A stretch of 64,000 nt of DNA from Mycolicibacterium sp. S2-37 (GTDB lineage Bacteria > Actinomycetota > Actinomycetes > Mycobacteriales > Mycobacteriaceae). The DNA lies in NCBI RefSeq assembly GCF_017352375.1, contig NZ_JAFEVR010000004.1:1240001-1304000 (forward strand), written 5' to 3'. The notes below the pieces were generated by a model. The model did not search any database. It was given only the letters and a program-made list of their open reading frames with translations, and was not told the DNA's origin. Shown one piece after another: positions 32,508 through 42,341 of the stretch (position 1 is its first letter; each line of letters opens with the position of its first letter). The translations under genes were made by a program, and so were the position numbers.

Positions 32508-33902
32508 ATGGGGCGGAGTACTAAACACGCCGTCGTGATCGGCGGCAGCATCGCGGGAATGTGCGCGGCACGCGTGCTGGCCGACGAGTACGGCAGCGTG
32601 ACGGTCTACGAGCGCGACGAACTACCGGACGGACCGGTCAACCGCGCCGCGGTACCCCAGGGCCGGCACGTCCACCTGCTGATGGCCCGCGGCGCCCAGG
32701 AATTCGAGAGCCTCTATCCCGGACTGCTGGCCGACATGGTGGAGTCCGGCGTACCCATCCTGGAGAACCGGCCGGACTGCATCCACTTCGGCGCCGCCGG
32801 GCACGTACTGGGCACCGCGCACACGCTGCGCGACGAGTTCACCGCCTACGTACCCAGCCGGCCGCAGCTCGAATGGCAGATCCGGCGACGGACCGCGCAG
32901 ATCCCGAACGTCGCGATCGTGCACCGCTCGGTCGACGAACCGGTGTACGACACGGCGCGGGGACGGGTCACCGGCGTGGTGCTCAACGCAGGCGACACCA
33001 CCGAGAAGGTGGCCGCCGACCTGGTGGTCGACGCCACCGGACGCGGCACCAGACTGCCGGTGTGGCTCGAGCAGTGGGGCTTCGAGCGCCCACGGGAGGA
33101 CACCGTCGACGTCGGCATCGCCTACGCCACCCACCGGGTGCACATCCCGGAGAGCGCGCTGGCCGAAAAGGTCGTGGTGGCCGGAGCATCCGCCGAGGAG
33201 CCGCTCGGACTGGGCATGCTGTTCTACGAGGACGGCAACTGGAACGTCACCACGTTCGGGGTGGGCCGGGTGGCGCCGCCGCAGAATTTCGCCGAGATCT
33301 GCGATCTCGCCGACCGGATCCTGCCCGCACACGTCGCGGCGGCGCTACGAGCGGGAACGCCGTTGGGCGAGATGGCTTTTCACAAGTACCCGACGAGCCG
33401 GTGGCGCCGCTACGACAAGCTCGAGCGGTTCCCGCTGGGCATCGTGCCGTTCGGCGACGCGGTCGTCAGCTTCAACCCCACCTTCGGCCAGGGCATGACG
33501 ATGACCTCACTGCAGGCCGGCCATCTGCGTCGCGCTCTGCAGCGCCCCGACGAGGAACTTGCGCGCGAGCTGAACAGGGCGACGGCCAAGACGACCTTCC
33601 CGGTGTGGCAGATGAACGCGATCGGCGATCTCACACTGCACCGCGCGACCTCACCCGACCCCGTCCCGTGGTGGTACCCGCCGGTGGGCGGGCTGTTCGA
33701 CCAGTTCCTGGGTGCGGCCGAGACCGATCCCGTTCTCGCCGAATGGTTCCTGCGCCGGTTCAGCCTCCTCGACAGCCTCTACATGGTGCCGTCGGCGCGC
33801 CTGGTGGGTCGTACCGTGCGGCACAACATGAGCCTGTGGCTGGCCGATAAGCGCTCCGCACGCCGCGCACGCACGGGAGGCCTCGTCACGACCCGACGGT
33901 GA
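32508..33902 (+). CDS. FAD-dependent oxidoreductase (Rv3254-like)
   Basis: This 464-residue flavoprotein has the N-terminal dinucleotide-binding motif VVIGGSIAGMCAARVL and the second FAD motif FGDAVVSFNPTFGQGM of the aromatic hydroxylase/geranylgeranyl reductase class. DATGRG at about residue 180 also fits. The substrate is unknown. Its last 17 bases overlap the convergent end of manA. Start ATG 32508. Confidence 0.85.
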   Translation: MGRSTKHAVVIGGSIAGMCAARVLADEYGSVTVYERDELPDGPVNRAAVPQGRHVHLLMARGAQEFESLYPGLLADMVESGVPILENRPDCIHFGAAGHVLGTAHTLRDEFTAYVPSRPQLEWQIRRRTAQIPNVAIVHRSVDEPVYDTARGRVTGVVLNAGDTTEKVAADLVVDATGRGTRLPVWLEQWGFERPREDTVDVGIAYATHRVHIPESALAEKVVVAGASAEEPLGLGMLFYEDGNWNVTTFGVGRVAPPQNFAEICDLADRILPAHVAAALRAGTPLGEMAFHKYPTSRWRRYDKLERFPLGIVPFGDAVVSFNPTFGQGMTMTSLQAGHLRRALQRPDEELARELNRATAKTTFPVWQMNAIGDLTLHRATSPDPVPWWYPPVGGLFDQFLGAAETDPVLAEWFLRRFSLLDSLYMVPSARLVGRTVRHNMSLWLADKRSARRARTGGLVTTRR

Positions 33903-35112
33903 CCCGGAACAGTGTGGCCGGCACGTCGGCCAGCAACCGGATGGGCCCGTCGTCGGCCGCGACCCACGCCGCCGATCCCCGCTCCATCGTCAGCGTGCTC
34001 GCCTTGGCGTGCACCGTGGCCGAGCCGTCGGTGCACAGCAGCACCTGGGGTCCGTCGTGGTGCGCCGGCACGTCGACCTCGTGGCCGAGGTGGCCACCGC
34101 CGAGTTCGAGAACCGACACCGCGAATTCGGGTGGGGGTGTGCGGTAGATCGACTCCATTGCCCCGGGACCGGATTCGGGCCGCAGCACCAGATCCGGTGT
34201 CGGGGTGAAGTCGAGTACCCGCAACAACTCGGGGACGTCGACGTGTTTGGGGGTCAATCCGCCGCGTAACACGTTGTCGGAGTTCGCCATCACCTCGACG
34301 CCCACGCCGTGCAGGTATGCGTGCAGGTTTCCGGCCGGCAGGTAGATCGCTTCGCCAGGGCGCAGGGTGATGCGGTTGAGCAGCAGCGCCGCCAGCACAC
34401 CGGCGTCGCCGGGATAGCGCTCGCCGAGTTCGAGTACGGTCCTGGCCTCCGCAGCGAAGGTGGCATGGCCCTCACGGACATAGTTGATCGCCCCGTCGAG
34501 GACCGCGGGCACCAACTCGTCGAGGTGCGGTTGCGGCGCGGTGATCCACGTCGTGAACAACGCTCGCAGCCCGTCGGGTTCGGATTGACCGGACAGCAGG
34601 TTGATCGACGGATCGAGTTGCGGCACGTCCAGCGCACGCAGCAGCTCGACGGTGGCGGCGACGGGCCGGAACCCCGCGAGCGCCTCGAACCGGTCGAGCG
34701 CGACCAGCAGCTCGGGCTTGTGGCTGCGGTCGCGGTAGTTGCGCATCGGCGCCGAGACCGGGATGCCCAATTGCTCCTCACGGGCGTAACCCTCGGCGGC
34801 CTGCTGAGCACTCGGGTGGGCCTGCAGCGACAGCGGCTCGTCGGCGGCCAGCACTTTCACCAGGAACGGCAGCGTATCCCCGAAACGGTTGATCGTCGCC
34901 GCGCCGAGCTGGCCGTCGGGGTCGGCACGGACGGCGTCGAGCAACGAGACCTCGCGGTCCCCGTCCTGCAGATACGCCGGATCGCCCGGATGTGCACCGA
35001 ACCACAGCTCCGCCTCGGGATGCGCTGTGGGACTTGGCCTTCCGGTGAACTCCGCGATCGCGGTCCGCGAACCCCATGCATAGGTCCGCACCGCTCCCCG
35101 TAGCAGATGCAC
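33886..35112 (-). CDS. manA: Mannose-6-phosphate isomerase, class I
   Basis: This 408-residue zinc enzyme interconverts fructose-6-phosphate and mannose-6-phosphate. It starts MHLLRGAVRTYAWGSRTAIAEF. The zinc and active-site segments are SLQAHPS, HKPELLVAL and YLPAGNLHAYLHG. With the phosphomannomutase upstream and ManC at 42.3 kb it feeds GDP-mannose for PIMs, lipoarabinomannan and mannoproteins. It starts 4 bases after the SIS-like gene and is the last gene of that operon. Confidence 0.95.
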   Translation of the reverse strand: MHLLRGAVRTYAWGSRTAIAEFTGRPSPTAHPEAELWFGAHPGDPAYLQDGDREVSLLDAVRADPDGQLGAATINRFGDTLPFLVKVLAADEPLSLQAHPSAQQAAEGYAREEQLGIPVSAPMRNYRDRSHKPELLVALDRFEALAGFRPVAATVELLRALDVPQLDPSINLLSGQSEPDGLRALFTTWITAPQPHLDELVPAVLDGAINYVREGHATFAAEARTVLELGERYPGDAGVLAALLLNRITLRPGEAIYLPAGNLHAYLHGVGVEVMANSDNVLRGGLTPKHVDVPELLRVLDFTPTPDLVLRPESGPGAMESIYRTPPPEFAVSVLELGGGHLGHEVDVPAHHDGPQVLLCTDGSATVHAKASTLTMERGSAAWVAADDGPIRLLADVPATLFRVTVGS

Positions 35113-35116
35113 TCGC

Positions 35117-36223
35117 TTAACCTCGAACCAGTCGCAGGTAGACCGCGGTCATCTCCAACCGCACGGCCAACTTGGCCAGTTGTTGTTCCAGCCGTCCGGC
35201 GCCCGGTGCGGGCGGTCCTGCGTTGACCGCCTCCGGCACGTCGTCGGGATCGACCACCTCGAGGTCGTCGTATCCGCTCACCCGCGCCGCGACGTCGGCG
35301 CGGTCACGACCGGTGGTCAGGACCAGGGTGCGCACCCGCCGCGGCAACGGGCCGTCGAGTTCCTCGTCGTGGAAGATCGACGGGGCGTAGCCCGCGTCAG
35401 AACCAGTCGAGCCGGACCGTCCGAAGCCGGCGCGCAGCGCGACCAACACGTCGGGCAGACCGACTGCGGCGACCGTCTCCTGTGCGACCCGCAGCAGGAC
35501 CGCCGCGCCGTGGCGAGCCAGCGCCAGCGTGGCCGCCTCGTCGCCCGCCAGCACCACGTCGCGTCCGGTGATCCGTTCGGCGAGCGCCTTGGCGGGGTTG
35601 GTGAACAGGTCGCGGCCGGGACTGTTGCGCAACGCCTCGGCGTCCAATTCGTCGGCGAGTTCACCGAGATCGACCCGCAGGCCGGGGTCCACCACCTGGA
35701 GGACGGCCAGGCCGGCCGCCAGGTAGCGCACCAGTCCGAAGTCGTCGGGCACCCAGACCCGCGGGGCCAGTGCCACCGCCCGGCCCGCTGTCGCATCGCG
35801 CAGCGGACCCTCGTACGGTGCCGCGATGATGACGCGGGCGCCTCGGCGCACCGCGGTGGCGGCGGCGGTCACCAGCAGCGGCTCGCCGGGATCGTCACCG
35901 GCGACGATCATCACGTCGAGGGCGCCGACCCACGGCGGCGCCTCGGCGACGACCACGATGGGTGCGGCGATCGACGCGCCGAACGCAGCCGCCAGCACCG
36001 CACCAGCCGTCTGCGCGGTGCCCCGCCCCGCCACCCAGATCACCGTGCGCGGCGGCTGGGGTGAGCGCAGCGACTCGAGCAGTCCCTCATCGAGCGCAGC
36101 GGCGGTGGCCCGGACCTGCGCGCCGGCCATCGCTGCCGCCCGCAGCAGCCCGTCGCGGTCGGCGGCGAGGAGTGCGTCGGCGTCGTCGAGATCGATCACG
36201 GCGGACGACGGCGGGCTGGCCAT
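35117..36223 (-). CDS. SIS/TobH-like protein (Rv3256c-like)
   Basis: This 368-residue protein has a sugar-isomerase-like fold: VIWVAGRGTAQTAGAVLAAAFG and a C-terminal region resembling bifunctional phosphoglucose/phosphomannose isomerases (EQQLAKLAVRLEMTAVYLRLVRG). It lies between manA and the phosphomannomutase, so a role in mannose-phosphate supply or its control is likely but unproven. The start ATG 36223 shares one base with the preceding stop (TGATG). The open frame extends further up into manB in a nonconserved arginine-rich stretch, which was rejected. Confidence 0.82.
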   Translation of the reverse strand: MASPPSSAVIDLDDADALLAADRDGLLRAAAMAGAQVRATAAALDEGLLESLRSPQPPRTVIWVAGRGTAQTAGAVLAAAFGASIAAPIVVVAEAPPWVGALDVMIVAGDDPGEPLLVTAAATAVRRGARVIIAAPYEGPLRDATAGRAVALAPRVWVPDDFGLVRYLAAGLAVLQVVDPGLRVDLGELADELDAEALRNSPGRDLFTNPAKALAERITGRDVVLAGDEAATLALARHGAAVLLRVAQETVAAVGLPDVLVALRAGFGRSGSTGSDAGYAPSIFHDEELDGPLPRRVRTLVLTTGRDRADVAARVSGYDDLEVVDPDDVPEAVNAGPPAPGAGRLEQQLAKLAVRLEMTAVYLRLVRG

Positions 36224-37608
36224 CACGTGGACGTCCCGTCGCGGGCGGTGATCACGTCGGCGACCCGCCCGACGACCTCGGCGACCTCGTCGGTCGTTCG
36301 CGCTTCGACGTTGAGTCGCAGCAGCGGTTCGGTGTTCGAGGTGCGCAGGTTGAACCAGCGGCCGTCCCCCAGATCGACGGTCACCCCGTCGAGATGGTCG
36401 ATCGAATGGATGCTGGTGCCGAACGACTTCAAGACGCCCTCCACGCAATCGGCGGCGTCGCTGACGGTGTAGTTGATCTCACCCGAGGCCTCATACCGGT
36501 GGTAGTCGGCCATCAGCTCCGAGAGCGGGCGGTCCTGCTCGCCCAGCGCGGCCAGGACGTGCAGGGCGGCGAGCATGCCGGAGTCCGCGCCCCAGAAGTC
36601 ACGGAAGTAGTAGTGCGCGGAGTGCTCGCCACCGAAGATGGCCCCGGTCTCGGCCATCAGTCCCTTGATGTAGGAGTGGCCCACCCGGGACCGCACCGGG
36701 GTGCCCCCGCGTTCGGCGACGAGTTCGGGAACCGCGCGCGAGGTGATCAGGTTGTGGATCACCGTCGCTCCGATCTCCCGACCCAGTTCGCGCGCGGCGA
36801 CCAGAGCGGTCACCGCGGACGGCGACACCGGCCTTCCCCGTTCGTCGACGACGAAACAGCGATCGGCGTCGCCGTCGAAGGCCAACCCGATGTCGGCGCC
36901 GGTTTCCAGGACATAGGCCTGCAGGTCGACCAGGTTGGCGGGGTCGAGCGGGTTGGCCTCGTGGTTGGGGAACGTGCCGTCGAGTTCGAAGAACAATGGC
37001 GACAGGCGCACGGCGTCGATGGGCTCCAGCACCGCCGGCGCGGTGTGTCCGGCCATCCCGTTGCCGGCGTCCACGGCGACCTTCAGCGGACGCAGTTCGG
37101 CCATGTTGACCAGAGAGCGCAGGAAGTCGCCGTAGTCGGCCAGCACGTCACGGTCGGACACCGTGCCGCGCGGGCCGTCGTGCGCGGGCACCCCCGCGGT
37201 CACCTCCGCAGCGATCTGCGCCAGACCGGTTTCGCGGCCCACCGGCTTCGCGCCGGCCCGGCACAGCTTGATGCCGTTGTACGCCGCGGGATTGTGGCTG
37301 GCGGTGAACATCGCACCGGGACAGTCCAGCAGGCCGGACGCGAAGTACAGCTGGTCGGTGGAGGCCAGCCCGATACGTACGACGTCGAGCCCCTGGGTCA
37401 GGACGCCTTCGGCGAAAGCCTCCGAGAGCGCCGGCGAACTCGCCCGCATGTCGTGGCCGATCACCACCTGACCCGCGTTGTCGCCGACGAGGCGCGCGAA
37501 GGCCCCGCCGACCTCCGCTACGAACTGCTCGTCGAGTTCCTCTCCGACGAGACCACGGACGTCGTACGCCTTGATGACGCGATCAACCGTCGCTGCCGGC
37601 CGGGACAT
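36223..37608 (-). CDS. manB: Phosphomannomutase/phosphoglucomutase
   Basis: This 461-residue enzyme moves phosphate between C6 and C1 of mannose (and glucose). The phosphoserine is S104 in MFTASHNPAAYNGIKL; magnesium is bound by DGDADR; the sugar loop is GGEHSAHYYF; the phosphate-binding loop is RTSNTEP. It corresponds to Rv3257c. Start ATG 37608; 97 bases separate it from the DUF3499 gene. Confidence 0.95.
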   Translation of the reverse strand: MSRPAATVDRVIKAYDVRGLVGEELDEQFVAEVGGAFARLVGDNAGQVVIGHDMRASSPALSEAFAEGVLTQGLDVVRIGLASTDQLYFASGLLDCPGAMFTASHNPAAYNGIKLCRAGAKPVGRETGLAQIAAEVTAGVPAHDGPRGTVSDRDVLADYGDFLRSLVNMAELRPLKVAVDAGNGMAGHTAPAVLEPIDAVRLSPLFFELDGTFPNHEANPLDPANLVDLQAYVLETGADIGLAFDGDADRCFVVDERGRPVSPSAVTALVAARELGREIGATVIHNLITSRAVPELVAERGGTPVRSRVGHSYIKGLMAETGAIFGGEHSAHYYFRDFWGADSGMLAALHVLAALGEQDRPLSELMADYHRYEASGEINYTVSDAADCVEGVLKSFGTSIHSIDHLDGVTVDLGDGRWFNLRTSNTEPLLRLNVEARTTDEVAEVVGRVADVITARDGTST

Positions 37609-37705
37609 ATCACTCCTAAGTCGAGGAGAAACGTTGTCGTCAGCCTAGTCGCAGCGTCAGGGACGCCCGGGGCTGTTCGATGGCCGCCGGACCGGAGTGC
37701 GGGCG

Positions 37706-38134
37706 TCACTCACCCGGATCGGGCAGGACCCGCAGGTGGCCGCGGCGCCGGCCGCTGGTCTCCGGCCGCCGAGCCTGCGCCTGCGCTGTGACGAGCGCAC
37801 CGCCACCGGCACCGCCGCCGGTGGGTTCGGAGAATCCGGCCACCACACCACCCGCCTGGGCGGAGGGCTGACGGCCTTCGCGCACGGCGTCGGCCAGCGC
37901 GACCAGGTCGTCGTCGTCGGGGTGTGTCGGCAGTGGACCGGCGTGGCGCACCAGTTCCCAGCCCCTGGGCGCGGTGATGCGGCTGGCGTGTCCGACACAG
38001 AGGTCCCAGGAGTGCGGCTCGGAGACGATGGCCAGCGGGCCGACGACTGCGGTGGAATCGGAGTAGACGAACGTCAGCGTCGCCACCGCATAGTGGGGGC
38101 ACCCGGGCCGGCAGCAGCGACGGGGAACATTCAC
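37706..38134 (-). CDS. DUF3499 family protein (Rv3258c-like)
   Basis: This 142-residue protein begins VNVPRRCCRPGCPHYAVATLTFVY and contains SWDLCVGHASRITAPRGWEL. The conserved cysteines and histidine (CCRPGC...C..H) form a probable zinc site. The C-terminal third is low-complexity, rich in glycine, arginine and alanine. The GTG at 38134 is chosen because homology starts there; a TAGCCT 7 bases upstream suggests a leaderless message. Function unknown. It is divergent from the Rv3259-like gene. Confidence 0.8.
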   Translation of the reverse strand: MNVPRRCCRPGCPHYAVATLTFVYSDSTAVVGPLAIVSEPHSWDLCVGHASRITAPRGWELVRHAGPLPTHPDDDDLVALADAVREGRQPSAQAGGVVAGFSEPTGGGAGGGALVTAQAQARRPETSGRRRGHLRVLPDPGE

Positions 38135-38224
38135 GAACGGAAGGCTATCGCGGGACAAACTCCCCGCGGCGCCGGACACGCGCAGCGGCGGGGCGGCCGA
38201 TAGCCAACCGTTACGATCTGGTCC

Positions 38225-38689
38225 GTGTCCGAGCGCAGCCGCTGGAATTCGCGACGCGGTCGCGGGATGCGCGGTCCGCTGCTCCCGCCGACGGTGCCGG
38301 GATGGCGCAGTCGCGCCGAGCGCTTCGACATGGCGGTGCTCGAGGCGTATGAACCGATCGAGCGGCGTTGGCAGGACCGGGTCTCCACACTGGATGTCGC
38401 CGTCGACGAGATCCCGCGGATGGCACCGAAGGATCCGGACAGCGTGCAGTGGCCACCTGAGGTCGTCGCCGACGGGCCGATCGCGCTGGCCCGGTTGATC
38501 CCGGCAGGTGTGGATGTCCGCGGAAACGCCACGCGGGCGAGAATCGTGTTGTTCAGGAAACCGATCGAGCGCCGGGCCAAGGACTCCGACGAACTCGCGG
38601 AACTGTTGCATGAGGTGCTGGTGGCTCAGGTCGCCACATATCTGGGCGTCGAGCCCTCCGTCATCGACCCGACGATCGACGACGAGTGA
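38225..38689 (+). CDS. Zincin-like metallopeptidase family protein lacking HExxH
   Basis: This 154-residue protein is in the position of Rv3259 and matches the small actinobacterial metallopeptidase-like family. The usual zinc motif HExxH reads HEVLV (in ELLHEVLVAQVATYLGVEP), so the second zinc histidine is missing. Protease activity is therefore doubtful and it may be a structural relative. The GTG at 38225 follows a TACGAT hexamer by 7 bases. It converges on whiB2. Confidence 0.75.
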   Translation: MSERSRWNSRRGRGMRGPLLPPTVPGWRSRAERFDMAVLEAYEPIERRWQDRVSTLDVAVDEIPRMAPKDPDSVQWPPEVVADGPIALARLIPAGVDVRGNATRARIVLFRKPIERRAKDSDELAELLHEVLVAQVATYLGVEPSVIDPTIDDE

Positions 38690-38750
38690 GCGGCTGCGCA
38701 GGCGACCGCGGGTACTACCTGTTGGGTCCGGACAGAACTGCTGGGTTCCG

Positions 38751-39155
38751 TCAGATGATGCCGCGCTTGAGGCGGCGGCGCTCGCGCTCGGAGAGTCCGC
38801 CCCAGATGCCGAACCGCTCGTCATGGGCCAGCGCGTAGTCGAGGCATTCGTCGCGCACCTCGCAACCCATGCAGATCCGCTTGGCCTCGCGGGTGGATCC
38901 ACCCTTCTCCGGGAAGAAGGCCTCGGGATCGGTCTGGGCGCACAACGCGCGCTCCTGCCACAGATCCGCGTCAGCATCGTCGGCGGTGATTGCCGGATCG
39001 AACTCCACCCGGTCCGGGACGACGCTCAGTTGCGGTCGCCCCATCGCACCGACCGGTGCCGACTGGCCGCCCGTGTACGGCATGCTGCCGTACGAGCCGA
39101 GCATCCGGTCATCGAACCGGACCACTCGATCGAAATCGCTTGACTCAAAAGACAT
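38751..39155 (-). CDS. whiB2: WhiB2 iron-sulfur transcription factor
   Basis: This 134-residue protein has the four cluster-binding cysteines C72, C95, C98 and C104 (LCAQTD...CMGCEVRDEC), the GIWGG turn (116-120) and a basic tail RERRRLKRG that contacts DNA. It corresponds to Rv3260c/WhiB2 (WhmD), needed for septation. It carries an N-terminal extension of about 60 residues before the WhiB core; a shorter start cannot be excluded, though ATG 39155 has a good AAGGAGGG site. Confidence 0.93.
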   Translation of the reverse strand: MSFESSDFDRVVRFDDRMLGSYGSMPYTGGQSAPVGAMGRPQLSVVPDRVEFDPAITADDADADLWQERALCAQTDPEAFFPEKGGSTREAKRICMGCEVRDECLDYALAHDERFGIWGGLSERERRRLKRGII

Positions 39156-39460
39156 TTCCCCGCCCTCCTTGATTCGTGTCGTAGTTCCACTGGTGGCCCC
39201 ACACCTGTTTTATGTGGCCGATTCATTCGAACAAGTGATCGAATCTCGGTCTGCGACACCAGCTTCGGGAGGCGTACCGGGAATGACACTGGTGTGATTA
39301 CACACGCGTTAGCTGCCCGGGTCAAGCGCTTGAACAGGAATTCATACCACCTCGTGACAAAGATGCGGCGCGTCGGAAACCTCGGCGTGTCCGCCCCGTG
39401 ACCAGGGCGACCGAGGACGGGTGCTGCCGCGGGATCCGCGACCGCCTAGTGTCGACCGCT
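39156..39460. promoter_or_regulatory. Divergent whiB2-fbiA control region
   Basis: No gene is seen in these 305 bases. They hold the palindrome GTGTG-ATTA-CACAC (39292-39305), two GACAC words on the + strand (39255-39259 and 39285-39289) and one on the minus strand (39176-39180), plus a TAGTGT (39447-39452) that could be the fbiA -10. In Streptomyces GACAC is the WhiA recognition word, and WhiA works with WhiB. Confidence 0.45.
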
Positions 39461-40456
39461 GTGAAGGTCACGGTATTGGTCGGCGGCGTGGGTGGGGCCC
39501 GCTTCCTGCTCGGCGTCCAGCACCTGCTCGGACTCGGCCAGTTCGCGCGGACGGACGCGGCGGAGGCGGCGGAGCACGAGCTGACCGCGGTGGTCAACGT
39601 CGGCGACGACACCTGGATGTTCGGCGTCCGGATCTGCCCGGACCTGGACACCTGCATGTACACCCTCGGCGGCGGCATCGACCCCGAGCGGGGCTGGGGT
39701 CATCGCGACGAAACCTGGCACGCCAAGGAGGAACTCGCCGCCTATGGTGTGCAGCCCGACTGGTTCGGTCTGGGCGACCGCGATCTGGCCACCCATCTGG
39801 TGCGCAGTCAGATGCTGCGGGCGGGCTATCCGCTCTCCCAGGTCACCGAGGCCCTGTGCGCCCGATGGTCGCCGGGAGCGCGCCTGCTGCCCGTCACCGA
39901 CGACCGCAGTGAGACCCACGTCGTCATCACCGATCCCGAAACCGGCGACCGGGGCGCCATCCACTTCCAGGAGTGGTGGGTGCGACACCGGGCGAAGGTG
40001 CCGACGCACAGCTTCGCCTTCGTCGGCGCAGAGAAGGCGACGGCGGCCCCCGGTGTGCTCGACGCCATCGCCGACGCGGATGCGGTGTTGCTGGCCCCGT
40101 CCAACCCGGTCGTCAGCATCGGCGCCATCCTGGCCGTGCCAGGGATCCGCGGCGCGCTGCGATCGACCTCGGCGCGGGTCATCGGCTACTCCCCCATCGT
40201 CTCCGGAAAACCATTGCGAGGCATGGCCGACGAATGCCTGTCGGTGATCGGCGTCGAAACCACCTCCGAAGCGGTCGGTCGACACTACGGCGCCCGTTCG
40301 GGCACCGGGATCCTCGACGGGTGGCTGGTGCACGACGGCGACGACGCGAAGGTGGACGGGGTCGACGTCCGCGCGGTGCCGTTGTTGATGACCGATCCGG
40401 CCGCCACGGCGCAGATGGTGCGGGCCGGGCTCGAACTGGCCGGGGCGTGGCGGTGA
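39461..40456 (+). CDS. fbiA: 2-phospholactate (phosphoenolpyruvate) transferase FbiA
   Basis: This 331-residue enzyme joins the phospho-acid-GDP intermediate to the deazaflavin Fo in coenzyme F420 synthesis. It opens [18 protein letters not shown] and carries [21 protein letters not shown] and [20 protein letters not shown] of the CofD family. The start GTG 39461 gives the same length as tuberculosis FbiA. Its stop overlaps the fbiB start as GTGA. Confidence 0.96.
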   Translation: MKVTVLVGGVGGARFLLGVQHLLGLGQFARTDAAEAAEHELTAVVNVGDDTWMFGVRICPDLDTCMYTLGGGIDPERGWGHRDETWHAKEELAAYGVQPDWFGLGDRDLATHLVRSQMLRAGYPLSQVTEALCARWSPGARLLPVTDDRSETHVVITDPETGDRGAIHFQEWWVRHRAKVPTHSFAFVGAEKATAAPGVLDAIADADAVLLAPSNPVVSIGAILAVPGIRGALRSTSARVIGYSPIVSGKPLRGMADECLSVIGVETTSEAVGRHYGARSGTGILDGWLVHDGDDAKVDGVDVRAVPLLMTDPAATAQMVRAGLELAGAWR

Positions 40457-41793
40457 CCGAACACGGTGCGGCCGCGGCGATCGAACTCCTGCCGGTGCCC
40501 GGTCTTCCGGAGTTCCGCCCCGGTGACGACCTCGCCGCGGCGCTCGCGGCCGCCGCGCCGTGGCTGCGCGACGGCGACATCGTCGTGGTCACCAGCAAGG
40601 TGGTGTCCAAGTGCGAGGGCCGGATCGTCACTGCGCCCACCGATCCTGAAGAGCGGGATGCGTTGCGGCGCAGATTGATCGACGCCGAGGCGGTTCGGGT
40701 GCTTGCCCGCAAGGGCCGCACCCTCATCACCGAGAACGCGATCGGTCTGATCCAGGCCGCGGCCGGCGTCGACGGTTCCAACGTCGAGGGAGACGAACTC
40801 GCCCTGCTGCCGGTCGATCCCGACGGTAGCGCGGCGCGGCTGCGCACCGGACTGAACGAACTGCTGGGCGTCACCGTGGGCGTGGTCATCACCGACACCA
40901 TGGGCCGCGCCTGGCGCAACGGCCAGATCGACGCCGCGATCGGCTCAGCCGGCCTGACGGTGCTGTACGGATACGCCGGCGCCCACGACCGGCACGGTAA
41001 CGAACTGCTGGTGACCGACGTGGCCGTCGCCGACGAGATCGCTGCGGCGGCCGATCTGGTGAAGGGCAAGCTCACCGGCATACCGGTGGCCGTCGTTCGC
41101 GGTCTTCCGTTGGCCGACAACGGTTCCACCGCACGTGACCTGTTGCGCTCCGGCGAGGACGACCTCTTCTGGCTGGGCACAGAGGAGGCCATCGCCAAGG
41201 GCAGGCGCGAGGCGCAACTGCTCCGCCGGTCGGTGCGCCAGTTCGCCGCCGAACCCGTCGCCGCCGAGCTGATCGAAGCCGCGGTGGCCGAGGCGCTCAC
41301 CGCGCCCGCACCGCACCACACCCGGCCCGTGCGCTTCGTCTGGGTGCAGGACCGGAACACCCGCGTCCGCACGCTCGACCGCATGAAGGACCGCTGGCGA
41401 GCCGATCTGAGCGCCGACGGCCGACCGGCCGAGGCCGTCGAGCGACGTGTCGACCGCGGCCGGATCCTCTACGAAGCACCGGAACTCGTGATCCCGTTCC
41501 TGGTCCCCCACGGCGCCCACGACTACCCCGACACCGCGCGCGCCGCGGCCGAGCACACCATGTTCACGGTCGCGGGCGGTGCGGCCGTGCAGGCCCTGCT
41601 GGTGGCGCTGGCGGTGCGGGGCGTCGGCAGCTGCTGGGTCGGGTCGACGATCTTCGCCGCCGACGTGGTGCGAGACGAACTGGACCTGCCCGCCGACTGG
41701 GAACCGCTGGGCGCAGTCGCGGTCGGCTATCCGCTCGACCCGGTGACGCCGCGCGAACCCGGCGCAGGCGACGGGCTGCTGGTCCGCCGGTGA
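40453..41793 (+). CDS. fbiB: Bifunctional F420 gamma-glutamyl ligase / FMN-dependent reductase FbiB
   Basis: This 446-residue protein fuses a CofE-type ligase (residues 1 to about 245: [31 protein letters not shown]) that adds glutamates to F420, with a nitroreductase-fold domain (about 255-446: [12 protein letters not shown]) that reduces dehydro-F420. It is translationally coupled at both ends: GTGA with fbiA and GTGA with the Nudix gene. Confidence 0.96.
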   Translation: MTEHGAAAAIELLPVPGLPEFRPGDDLAAALAAAAPWLRDGDIVVVTSKVVSKCEGRIVTAPTDPEERDALRRRLIDAEAVRVLARKGRTLITENAIGLIQAAAGVDGSNVEGDELALLPVDPDGSAARLRTGLNELLGVTVGVVITDTMGRAWRNGQIDAAIGSAGLTVLYGYAGAHDRHGNELLVTDVAVADEIAAAADLVKGKLTGIPVAVVRGLPLADNGSTARDLLRSGEDDLFWLGTEEAIAKGRREAQLLRRSVRQFAAEPVAAELIEAAVAEALTAPAPHHTRPVRFVWVQDRNTRVRTLDRMKDRWRADLSADGRPAEAVERRVDRGRILYEAPELVIPFLVPHGAHDYPDTARAAAEHTMFTVAGGAAVQALLVALAVRGVGSCWVGSTIFAADVVRDELDLPADWEPLGAVAVGYPLDPVTPREPGAGDGLLVRR

Positions 41794-42341
41794 GCCTGCA
41801 CGCGTCGGCCGTCGAGGTGCTCCGCGACTGGGCGGCACCCGATCCGGCGCAGGATTCGCTACGGCACGCCATGCTGTCGTTCCTCGCCGCGCGGCCCGAC
41901 GGCTGCCTGCGCAGCTGCGTGCCCGGCCACATCACCGCGTCGGCCCTCGTGCTCGACCACACCGGCGGCAGCGCGGCGCTGACGCTGCATCCGCGGATCG
42001 GGCGCTGGCTGCAACTCGGCGGGCACTGCGAGACCGGCGACGCCGACATCGTCTCCGCCGCGCGGCGCGAGGCGGCCGAGGAATCGGGCATCACGGGTCT
42101 GTCGGTGGATCCCGTACTCGCCGCGGCCCACGTCCACCCCGTCACGTGTTCGCTGGGCGTGCCGACCCGTCACCTCGACATGCAGTTCGTCGTACACGCC
42201 CCGGCGGGGGCGCAGCTCGTCCGCTCCGACGAATCCATCGACCTGCGCTGGTGGCCGCTGGACGCGCTGCCGCCGGACGCCGATTTCGGGCTGCGCCAAC
42301 TGGTCGCCGCGGCTCGGCGGCGTCAGATGTCGGTGGAGTAG
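41790..42341 (+). CDS. Nudix hydrolase
   Basis: This 183-residue protein has a Nudix box, [20 protein letters not shown] followed by AEESG, at about residues 73-97. The REAAEESG core residues that bind magnesium are intact. The substrate is unknown; coupling to fbiB suggests it is made with the F420 enzymes, perhaps clearing a nucleotide by-product, which is inference. It overlaps the convergent manC end by 19 bases. In tuberculosis this spot is occupied by a DNA methylase gene (Rv3263). Confidence 0.85.
   Translation: MSLHASAVEVLRDWAAPDPAQDSLRHAMLSFLAARPDGCLRSCVPGHITASALVLDHTGGSAALTLHPRIGRWLQLGGHCETGDADIVSAARREAAEESGITGLSVDPVLAAAHVHPVTCSLGVPTRHLDMQFVVHAPAGAQLVRSDESIDLRWWPLDALPPDADFGLRQLVAAARRRQMSVE

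Noticed and set aside
35113..36448. Longer start for the SIS-like protein inside manB
   Set aside because: The extra residues are an arginine-rich mirror of the manB frame; the ATG at 36223 gives a TGATG junction typical of this operon.
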